DNA from: Arenicola marina
Taxonomy: Eukaryota > Annelida > Polychaeta > Arenicolidae
NCBI GenBank assembly: GCA_964019135.1
Contig: OZ025252.1
Coordinates: forward strand, 48,334,959 to 48,398,958
Direction: 5' to 3'
DNA: 64,000 nt
Position 1 is the stretch's first letter. Each line of letters opens with the position of its first letter. A model generated the notes under the pieces. That model saw only the letters and a program-made list of their open reading frames with translations. It was not told the DNA's origin and did no database searches. Shown here in pieces: positions 23,201-35,000 of the stretch. The position numbers and the translations under genes were made by a program.

Positions 23201-26000
23201 TTACCCCAGAGTGTGACCCTTCCCATGTGACCCTGCTGTCATACAAATCTCCTGGTTACCCCGGAGCCTTCACTCCCACACTGTCTTCACCTACCGACCT
23301 TAACGCTACCAGGAGTGGAGAGAGCCTTGGGGGTTGCTAGACTCGTCACTGCCTTCTCGCCCCCTCACCACCATTTTTGTGTACAAACCAGATTCCCTTA
23401 ATCACGTTCTCTGATTGACACTTGGTGATAAGGGACATCAGGTATTGTGGGAGTATTATTTGTCGTGTCATGTACGGGTACTGTACTGAATGTACTGGGT
23501 ACGACATGTCATGTCATGTCGTACCCAGGCCATAAGTCATGTACCCAAGCCATAAGTCATTTCGCACCCAAGCCATTACTCATGTCGTACCCAGGCCATC
23601 AGTCACTTAATACCCCGATCAAATCATTTTGTACCCAGGGCAATTAATTCACCCGATCATCAATCAACCAATTAACGTTACGTTTGAAGTTAACTGTTAA
23701 TCCACTGATTAACGCGAACACGAGACTACTCCATCAGAGGTAGACCGGAAGTATAAATAGGTTGCTGGGTAATTTGTCACAGGGCGGGAAGCCGGCCTAC
23801 TCGAGCCTGTGTCACAGGGCGGGAAGCCGGCCTACTCGAGCCTGTGTCACAGGGCGGGAAGCCGGCCTACTCGAGCCTGTGTCACAGGGCGGGAAGCCGG
23901 CCTACTCGAGCCTGTGTCACAGGGCGGGAAGCCGGCCTACTCGAGCCTGTGTCACAGGGCGGGAAGCCGGCCTACTCGAGCCTGTGTCACAGGGCGGGAA
24001 GCCGGCCTACTCGAGCCTGTGTCACAGGGATCGCTTTAAGATGTCATTTACAACCACTAAAATAGATTATCGAACTTCACTTATGGTAATTAATAGCAAC
24101 CCGGGATGTTGGAAAATGCATTTTTAATTCGGAGTATTTAAGTGATGTTCGCAGCGGTTGGGTGTGAGTGAGCGGGGGGTGGACACTCTTCCCAACACTG
24201 TTTACCAGGACACGTGATACGTGGAGGAAACATCTGTCAGTTTATCTTGCTCCACTTGACAAACTGTCTGCCTCACAAGTGGACGACGGCTTTCTGGGAT
24301 ACCATCCGGGGCCAGAGCAATCAGGCCCCACCCCTGGGGCTATGGTACCCCCCCCCCCTCCCCCTCCGCCCGTGGGGCTATGGTACCCCCCCCCCTCACC
24401 CCCCCTCGCCCTTGGGGTTGTGGTGCCCTATGGTGCAGACCCTGATGGGATTTCCCCCCACCCCTATAGTACCGTGTAGATCCTGGTGGCACCCCCCACC
24501 GCCACACACACACACCCTGTATACTAAGGTGAACACCCCCTCGTACACCCTCCTCGTACACCCTCCTCGTACACCCCCCTCGTACACCCCCCTCGTACAC
24601 TTCTACACTTGACCAAAGCCCTGAAGGACCTGAACCTGGTACCAGCACCACAGGCGCCGCGCAGTGTCGCCATCTGACGGCCACGTTTAAAAGCCAAGGT
24701 AGACTTGTCAGGTATTTGGCGCACAATACTCACACAGTGAAACCAGAAAGCTAAAACGGCCGAGTGAACGATGTCATCTTGTATTGTTTGCGCCAAATAC
24801 TGTAAGATATCATATAAATATATAAACAAATATCTTGATAACATGAAAAAGGGGGATAGGCACGATACCCGTGGTTCTATTTTATCGATGACGGTTACAA
24901 TATTGTGAGACGTGCGCATCGCCCATTAAGATGCTGACTGGTCATTTCAATTGCAGTACGTAGATTGGTTCTAACCGCTGCTAAGTTGAGCGTCTCCACT
25001 CAAGGTTACTTTGCCTTAATGACAGTCCTTCCCTTCCCTTCCCTGGCAGCCTATCAGTTCACAAACATCTGCGGGCATCGAGTTTAAATCAAGAAAACCG
25101 ACCCCTTCATGTGCGGTCAACAAGCCCCTAAATCTGTCCTGTTGTATACTTTAGTGATACACTTGGCCCGTTGCAAGTAGATAACCTTTCAAACTTGCCA
25201 TTTGTAAAAAATAATTGCCTTCAAGTAGACTGGTGTTTGTTTTCGCCATCTGTCGGTTCTTTACGTGCGGCCGACAAATCAATCTAAAGACCAAAAACCC
25301 AAGAAATACCGGATTATCAGTATGGGGCTGGCAATTATACGCACTCGGCTGTGATAATACGTACATGGCCACGGAATGGTTGATACACTCTGCAGTGGAA
25401 TAATTTTACCATCATATCTCTATAACGTAATGTAATGACATAATGTCTCACCTCTTGCTTTGCAAAGACATGGCGACAAATAGTCTTATATTATCGCTGC
25501 ACTGACCCCGATGGAAACAAATGGTCTTTGACAAAGGGAGTTCTTGTCGCTTCTCTCTGACCACGGTGGCTGTGCGGGTAGTTTGCGGGCGAGGCCCGGT
25601 GCTGACTGATGTCAGTGAGGGGATTCACTTGTCTGTTGGACTTCCCGTCCCTCCCTCCACCCTTCCCCACCCCCGTGGCCACCCCCGCCTTCCACCCTGT
25701 GCGGAGGTACCTGAGGGGGTAGCTTGGGTGGGAGGGGGTCGGTGGTGTAGGAGGGGTTAGCTGGGCTGGGAGGGGGTAGCTGGACTGGCAGGGGGTAGCT
25801 GGGATGGGAGGGGGTAGTCGGGGTGGGAGGGGTGCCTGGCCGTGAGCTGGCGTTGATAAGGCTACGCGAGAGGCCGGTAATGACGGAAAACCTGAGGCAA
25901 ACGGAAGTCTCAACCTGACATTACAGTTTGCAGATGTGGCTTGGCTGCGATTCGTTTCTCTCTCTCCGTCCCTCTCTCTCTGTGTCTCTCTCCCCCTCCC

Positions 26001-26031
<31 letters not shown>

Positions 26032-29000
26032 CCACCTCCCCCATTTCCTGGCCCCCTCTCGCCCTTTCTCGCCATGTCAGGGTCTCCATGGACGCACTCG
26101 GCTTCGAAATCACTTTTCCTGGTTTGATTGAATGCGGCGAAATTAACGGGGAATGCGAGACAAAAAAGGCGAAAGGCGAAGAATGCTTCAAGGGAAGAAT
26201 AAGTAATAGATAGTACCATCTATGACAAGGGGACCACGACGTTATTGGAAGGCGAGCAGCGCTGACTGGGGGAGTCACGTGTTCAATCATAGCCCTAGTC
26301 CGTACTAATTCATTTGTCCAAAACTGTAACAAACTTCAAAGCGACCATTAAGCGTTCGTCGTTATCTTGCCGCAATGCCTTTCCGATATGCCGCAGGATG
26401 CCTTAACAGCGATAATAACGCGAGCCTAAAATGGCGCCTATGTTTTCACATAGAAACATTATTTGTACAAACTGCCGAAAGCCTGCGCCATAAAAGACAA
26501 ACCACTTGTAATATGGCAGGCCACCACGCCGTGTGTAGTTTTCCCTCGTGGCTGCTGGTAGCTCTCGCGTCTCCCTAGTGACCCTCTCCGGGGATATAAA
26601 CGCCTACCCGCCCTGTTTGGAGTACTGACGGCGGTCCTTAAGTAACACTTCCAGTAATGGTGGATCCTCCGCTAGGTGCCGCTGTGGCCAGGCATCCGAC
26701 GCCCGTAATACGACCGGGGAACGCGAGTGGTTGGCATTGAGATAACGCCCGTGAGAGGGGGCCGTAGGCACGCCGACCGCCAGGCGGCGCTACACGCGCG
26801 GAGTTACCTACCATCTGGCGATGATGTGCAGTCAGATTTGTCCCGTGGTTGACGCCGAAAACTGGCAACGGGAAGGAATAAACTAAGTTAAGAGCTCGAG
26901 TTGTGGCAAGTTAGTCACCTCGTTGTGGGGGATTTCTCGGGTGATTTCCCCAGCAAATCAATTACCCTTTCCCGCTGACTCCGGGTGATGGGGAACTTAA
27001 CACTCGCTGTCATTCAAGCCGAATATCTTAATAAGATGAGATAAGATGTGCCCTGCGTCTATCGGATGCCGCCTGGTTCCCCGAGTCCCCCCAGACTAAG
27101 TCCCTGTGCGAACCTGCCGTCTCCGGCCGCCGCTGTTATCTGGAGCTCCCCGGATGACCCTCAATCTGACCTTCAGCGGGAAGAGAGCAGAAAAAAGGCG
27201 AAAGCCATTTTTAACCAATCAGTGCGTGGTGTTTCTGCTTTCCGCCTCATGGAGGGGGCGCCACGTTACCCAGCGGGTCATTAGCTGGCGATAGACTCCC
27301 CGTGTCTCCCTGTATCTCTCTGGCCTCCCCTGGCCCCCCTGGCCTCCTCTGGCCTCCCCTGGCCTCTCCTGGCCCCCCTGGCCTCCTCTGGCCTCCCCTG
27401 CCCCCCCTGGCCTCCTCTGGCCTCCTCTGGCCTCCTCTGACCTCCCCTGGCCTCTCCTGGCCTCTCCTGCCCCCCTGGCCTCCTCTGGCCTCCCCTGGCC
27501 CCCCTGGCCTCCTCTGGCCCCCCTGGCCCTCCTCTGGCCCCCCGGGCCTCCCCTGGCTTGCCCTGGCCCCCCTGGCCACCCCTGCCCCCCTGGCCTGCCC
27601 TGGCTCCCCGGCCTGTGGTGGCCCGGCCGGAATGCCTTGGGCCACTTCCAAACGTTCACGATCAGGCACCAACCTGAGGCTTGTTATAAACTGGAGGAGG
27701 GAGGTAAGGTGGGGGCAGGGACGAGTTTACGAGGTGACGGGAAGAGTTTAGAAGATTACCAAGAGACACGAGTGAGTTTATGAGAACGGGATGAATTTAT
27801 ATTACCAGTACTCAAAAAATAGAGCACTGAATGAATTCAGAGAACTGGGTGAAGTTATGACGAGGGTAACATGGAGTTCTCGCAATATATGTGCCGACAA
27901 TTTGGGTGGAAGTTGGTGATGCGCTACACCAAAGTAATTTCCTTGTGATGTGGTACATGGTTAACCTGGCTCGTAACGGACCAACATAGACGGAGCGCCG
28001 CCATTTTTCTTGCTGTCAAATGTCGTCTGCTGCCTGGATGGAGTGTTGTCGGCGCCCCTTTGAAGTGGCCGCCCTATGATTGGGTCCTATGGTATTGTCC
28101 CCTGGGTTTTTACTTTCCAAGAGAAGGTAAAACTGAACATGGGACTTTATTAAGTACGATGCATGTCTGACTGTGACTCGTAACTTCTCCTGTAGTTCGG
28201 ACAGGGAATATAATATATGACCACTCTTGTATAAAACTACGACAACATCATTTTCTGGTGCAATTTGCATTTTTGTGACATTATTTGCTCCGTGCCTCGC
28301 TTTGGAATATGAATATGAAGCAACGGCATCGGTGGAGAAGGTTTATATGGACATGTCACGAACCAACATAACAGATCTTCCATCCCATCCTCCCACTCTT
28401 GTTACCCCCTTTGGCCATGGTCGTCACCCGCATGGGGATGGCTTTAACCAGCCCGCGCGTCCCGGCCTGCGGCTTACTGCGTCCTACAGAACGCCCGGAG
28501 CACTCACCCGGTCACAGAGCCACTGGCCACGAAACGACCTTGATCGCGGGGTCAACCTGCAAGGTGTCACGGAATATTGTCCCTCGTTAGTGTGTTGGCC
28601 TCCGTGTCGCCGAGGATTGTGCGTCGCTGCGAATAGTAACAGCCGTGTGGCCCAAGGCAAGGCGATAAATTGTAATTAAATTGTGGTTGTGATGTCAGGT
28701 GACCGCGGTCAATGATCGACGGGAGGGGGGGGGGGCCGCCGTCTTGTTTCCCGAACACCGGACAACGGGGACGCTGCGGCCTGCAGTGAGTTATCAATTA
28801 ATGAGTGCTCCCCTGGTAACAAAGAGGCGGGGGGGGGCGCGTCTAGATGGATGCGCTTGTTACCCTAGACCTCTGGCCGGGGCACGGGGGGGGGGGGGGG
28901 TGCCGCGTCTAGATGGATGCGCTTGTTACCCTAGACCTCTGGCCGGGGCACGGCCTCTTAATCCTCCACCGTGACTCCCTTCAACCCTCTGCTGGTGTAG

Positions 29001-32000
29001 CTCTTTGCTTTGGCTTTCTTTCTTTGGGTCTTGTGACTGCGGTTTCTGTTGCTAGTTCCCTTTGTGTGGCCCGCACATTGGGACTGTGGCGTCTGTCATT
29101 GCACTGTGTGGTGCGGCCTGTTGTCCCCCCTCCAGGCGACCCAGCGATCTGCCACCGCCTATAGACTGCTCGCAGTGCCTCCTTCTCTTGTCGCCCAACG
29201 CCTCACGTCGCCACCAAATACATGTCGAAGGCCAGTCATTGTGTCATACAGCAGTTTACTTTTCACTCTTTGACGTGGCTTAATTTTCACATCAATATTT
29301 CAATTACTGTTAAAGCGGTCCCTTTCCCGGCAGATGTCGCTCAGGTAGCTGCCTGCCTCTGCTGGGGGTGAGGTTAACGAGTGCATTTGTCTTGGGAATT
29401 TCACTGAGCCTCCCCGCCTCTCCGTGCCTACCCGCCCCACCCTACCATCCCTACTCCTACAACCCGCCCCACCCACCCGCCTTCGCGACGACCACCCCCC
29501 GACGCCCCCCACCCACCCGCCTCACCCGTCCCACGCTCTGGCCATGTGACCTGGTGGGCTGACACCTGTCCCCGCATCTCACCGAGTCCCACGGGCCTGG
29601 GAATCAAATATCCCCCAATATCGCCCAGCATACCATGAGCGCCATCTAGCGGATTGTGGCAGCATCATCTTTTTGTGCTACAGTGGCGTCTTGTTAGTAG
29701 CAACATAAGATGTGACTTCTGCTCGCCATAAATGAAAATACAAAATTATTCTCTTGCCGCGAATGTAATACGAAATGAAATACAATAAAAACGATCCCAA
29801 GTATATTTAAGGTGCCCCCCCCCCCACTCCCAAACACATCACTCTTCGTCTCTTTCACTCTGTCTTCGTTAAAGGTGACTGTTGCAGCCGTTGAACCGCG
29901 TCCGTTGACTTGGTGGGGGTCCACTTTTAACTGTCCTCCGCAAGGTCGTTTTTCACTCTCAATTGGGGCGAAAGTGGCACCTCCTAGCGGCGACCGCTGT
30001 TGCGTGACGTCGCTGACCGCGGGTCAGCTGGGGTCTCCCCACGCGATTATCCACACCCCATCTGGGGGAGCCACCCGTCCACCCACCCACCACGACCCCG
30101 GCTAATGGAAAGCCATGTCGACCAGAATTACAGGTCATTGGTCATGTCTCCCTCTTGCTTTCCCGCCGATGCACCATCAAAGGCTGATCACAGGTCACGA
30201 GTCGTTGGCTTCCTGGGCTCTGCTTTAGAAGTCACCCCTCCCCCCTCCCCCCCCCCCCCCGCCGCCTGACACGGTGATGTCGCTGTTGTCTCGCGTGCAC
30301 GGCCACGTGACCTCAAAGACGTTAAGTCGTCATTCTCCCGGCGACAGGGGGCGTTGGCGTAGTTTTTATCGCTGACTGCTGTGGCCGGTGCGAGGTCGGC
30401 CCCTCCACTCGACGTCTCCGCCACAGAATGACCCCCAGGTCAATATTATCCCGTCCCCCGTCTTGTGACATTCAGCCGAATAGAAACCTTAATCCAGAGC
30501 AAAGGGATATAATAAATATATATATATATATACATCTTGGAAATTACCCGGAAATGAATTCGCCGAAATTGGGTTGGGTTTCTGGCGGCCAAGAATCCGG
30601 ATGAGAGACGCGCCATCATCTCGTCATAGACGAGACTTGATGTCTCATCTTTCATCCTAAGGCCAGACACAGATATTGGTTTCCGGTGAAGCAAAAGTAA
30701 CAATTTCAAATTAATTTTAAAGCAGCACAGCGGCGCGGCCTATCGTGCTACCCGCCACGAATCTGATGAATTGCTGAGGCTTTAGAATTTTTTCTGACAA
30801 CTAATGATATTAATATTTGTCTATCTATCAATACATCTAATCTGATAATGTGTTTGGGGGTCTTTTTTAGGTGGGGTGGTGAGAGGTGGGGTGGGGGGAA
30901 TAAGGTTGTCCGCTACATTCCGGCTCAATGTTTGACAGTGCTAAGAGTGCTCTGTGTTTGCTCCAGGTGGGAGTACTCCTGGGGCCTGCCCATCCCGGCC
31001 ACAGGACGCATCAAGGCTGAGCAGGACATCCTGACGATCACCAGCGCCGAGCCGGAAGACAGCGGCAACTACTCCTGTGTCGTCTATAACACGGCCGGAC
31101 AGACCAGCAAGAACGTCTGGGTGGTGGTGTCAGGTGGGTGTCGGGGTGAAGGAGGGGGTGGGCGGCTAGGTGGTGGTGTCAGGTGAGTGCCGGGGTTGGG
31201 GGAGGGGAAGGGGCTGGTGTCAGGTGGGTACCGGTGCGTATCACGTGTATTAATGTCACTCTGGGGTGTCTCACGTGTAATGATGTCACTCTGGGGTGTC
31301 TCACGTGTAATGATGTCACTCTGGGGTGTCTCACGTGTAATGATGTCACTATGGGGTGTATCACATGTAATGATGTCACTATGGGGTGTCTCACGTGTAA
31401 TGATGTCACTCTGGGGTGTCTCACGTGTATTGATGTCACTATGGGGTGTCTCACGTGTATTGATGTCACTATGGGGTGTCTCACGTGTAATGATGTCACT
31501 ATGGGGTGTCTCACGTGTATTGATGTCACTATGGGGTGTCTCACGTGTATTGATGTCACTATGGGGTGTCTCACGTGTAATGATGTCACTATGGGGTGTC
31601 TCACGTGTAATGATGTCACTATGAGGTGTCTCACGTGTAACGATGTCACTATGGGGTGTCTCACGTGTAATGATGTCACTATGAGGTGTCTCACGTGTAA
31701 CGATGTCACTATGGGGTGTCTCAAGTGTATTGATGTCACTATGGGGTGTCTCACGTGTATTGATGTCACTATGGGGTGTCTCACGTGTAACGATGTCACT
31801 ATGGGGTGTCTCACGTGTATTGATGTCACTATGGGGTGTCTCACGTGTAATGATGTCACTATGAGGTGTCTCACGTGTAACGATGTCACTATGGGGTGTC
31901 TCACGTGTATTGATGTCACTATGGGGTGTCTCACGTGTAATGATGTCACTATGGGGTGTATCGCATGTAATGATGTCACTATGAGGTGTCTCACGTGTAA

Positions 32001-35000
32001 TGATGTCACTATGGGGTGTATCACGTGTAATGATGTCCGCTGGTTGTGGTTGCAGTGCCGCCCCGCCTCAAGCAGCCCCCGCTCAGTGACCGCATCATGG
32101 AGGGTCAGCAAGCCTCCTTCACGTGCCACTATGAGGGGACCCCCTACCCCGTCACATCCATCATATGGAAGAAGGGGCAGTTTCCCGTCGACGTAAGACA
32201 TTTTATTTCTACTTCTATGAATTTGGTCAATCAGTAAACGTCAACTATAAAATAAAGAAAACGTAATAGGGAACGGTTTCCGCTGGTGCCGCTTTCGCCC
32301 ACGGAATAGACTTTGTCTCCTCGCCAGATGTTACGGGTGGCCTCAACAGCAGATGCTGCGTTTATTTAAATCAAGTTTTATTTCCGAGCTTGTTAAACGT
32401 CCACACGGGAGCCATTGTCTTTGAGGGTATTCAGCTTGGGGCCACCCCACCGGTGTGACGGGTCGAGTGCGCTCTGCTAGGCCAGACATCGGACCGGTAG
32501 TTCGCGCCCCAATGGGTGGATCCCAATGTGCATGGTGAAGATGTCCTTCTTGGAAACCATGGGGGTTATCTCTCCGGATACTTTGATCCGCTGTAGCCTT
32601 GCGGACCCCGGGACACGATGTAACTGCCATAGTGTCCTTCGCTAACCCACCCGCTGTATGATGGTGGTATGTCTGGCAACACGTACCTCTTTGAATGCCT
32701 AGCTGTGGGCCGAGTACCATGGTCGGCCATACTCAGTAAGTGTTGACTTAATGCAACTTCGAAATTGGATTTGTGAGAAAATAGTCTGGCCACACAGTAT
32801 AATATTGTGAGCGTGGAGTTACGGCAAGAAGGACGACAAAGTGGGTTGGCGCCCACCATGGTGTGAACCGTCAGACCAGCATTCCTGTAACCTCCCCTCC
32901 CCCCCCCCACACCCACCCTCACCCGACCACCAGCCGCCAAGCTCATTCCCCGTCGTTGAAACGGAAATATTCTGACACCCTAGCCTGTGTGGTCCCAGAC
33001 GTTCGCCTTGGGGGAGAGAGAGGCTTGTTGTGTTTTAGTGTCCTGGCTGATGGAATGGTCGCCGTGGCCGTGTCTGAGGGCTGCCAGGAGAGTTTGATAC
33101 AGGGCCCAGCAATGCGCTTCCTCCAGTGTAGTCTGACACCGCCTTTATGCCGGCCATGTCAGCCCGGAGTGGCTTTCCGTCAGGTTGATGTACCTGTGCG
33201 CAGGCGCAGGCGCAGGCGCAGGCTCTTCTCATTAACTCTCACTATTTACGACCGTCAGGTCACAGGTAGCGCCCGAGTCCGATAGTATATGTTGACAGAG
33301 CTGGGTGAAGGCTGCCTCACCCGGAGCCCGATACAACGATGGATCATTAATCACGCACATAACCAGGTAGAATTTTTCGCCCGTTGTCAGCCCCGGAGTA
33401 GACTTTTCTTTTGCTTTTACTGCCGCATAAAGATTGGCTATTGTGATAGCGGACCACACCGAATACAACGGTCGAGCCCAAATGGCCGCCATTTTTTACT
33501 CCCCGAGATGCCGACCTGTCAGAATCCAACCATGCCTGTAATTATTTTTAAAGAGTTAAAATTTTATTTTCTGACATGCTCGGCAAACATATGGCGTGAA
33601 CTGTTTTGTGTTGGGACAGAAAAGGCCCTACAATGTGAATGAAACGCAATTAAGCACTTTGCTCGGGAGGAGGAAAAGTCCGATTCATGAGAGGTGATCC
33701 GCCCCTAAAATGAATTAAGAATATATTGTGTGGTTGTTTATAGTGGGCGGGGGAGGGGCGGGCCCCTCAGCCCCCGGCTCACACGCCAGGTTCGGAATGT
33801 CGGAGGCAATTGAAGGCGCGAGAAAGCTATCTGATAAGGCCAGGGGAGGAGTGAAGAAATAAAACAACTAAACACAGGAAACACTTCGATGGTGACTTGC
33901 CGAACGCCGAGCCTTAATGTGTTCACGATGGCTGACTAGGTAGGGGTGGGAGGGGGGGGGGGGGTATGGCGCTGTCTAAAGTCGGATGGCAAAGATGAGC
34001 CAAAGTTTTGCTACTTTTCGTGTTATTTGAGAAAACGGACTGGTGTTGGTGAACGCCAACATGACCTTGACCTTGCGGTGAGGCATTATGGGTGATATTT
34101 CCTGTTGCTAATGACGAACGTTGCCAGGCGCCCAGCCGCGAACAGGAAAACACCCGTACAGAAAAAAACATTCTCAGGTCAAGTTTATTTCTCATTGGTG
34201 TCTCACTGTCTATCAGCATTGCTCAGCTTAGCGCCTCAGGAAGCCCCTTAGGATGCCGCTACACGAGTCACAGTGGGCAGCGTGTCACTTTTTCTCGCCT
34301 CCAGCCTCCCTTCATCGCCGTTACAAAATTAGTTGCCACCTTCTCTCAGCGCCCAACGTGTTGAATATATCAGCATCTGTAACAGAGGCGAGAAAGAAGA
34401 AGCGTTGCTTTGCGATTGGACCCCCCATGGTAATGCCGCACCGGTGGGGTGCTGGCAATGCCACGGGAGGAAATTAGGGGGGGCGGGCATGTTGTTTGAG
34501 TAAAGATGTACTTCCGTAGCTTATGAGCGTTGATTGGGGGCTGCGAGCGTGAGGCCGTCGTCCTGGAGACGGGTGGGTCTCCCCGATCTGTCGCCGAGGC
34601 TGTTCCTCAGGACGAACGCCTGTCTCTTTTATTTCACTTCAGCTAATCTAGTCCGTATCTCACTGTGGCCGCGAGCCCACCCAGCAAGCGGGGCGCCACC
34701 CAGCGGGGCGCCGGCGAACCTGGGGCCTCCGCCAGGGTAATAGCCCGGGAACAGCTTCACGGATAGCTAAATGTGCCCAACCAGGCAATGAAACGCGGCG
34801 AAAAACCTCCTGGTCGTCAACACTTTGTTGGTGATAAAGTTTGCGCGCTTCTTCCCGTTATTAAGCAGTTCACAACACTAAACACCCAATGTTCCCATGG
34901 ATACCAGCCACTGTATGGCAGGGGGGTCCCACATGTAAACTTACCCCGGTCACAGCATATCAGGGGGGTCCCACATGTAAACTTACCTCATTCACTGTAT

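Noticed and set aside
28227..28679. 150-codon frame with a hydrophobic start ([20 protein letters not shown])
   Set aside because: No ATG, no convincing splice sites and no family match.
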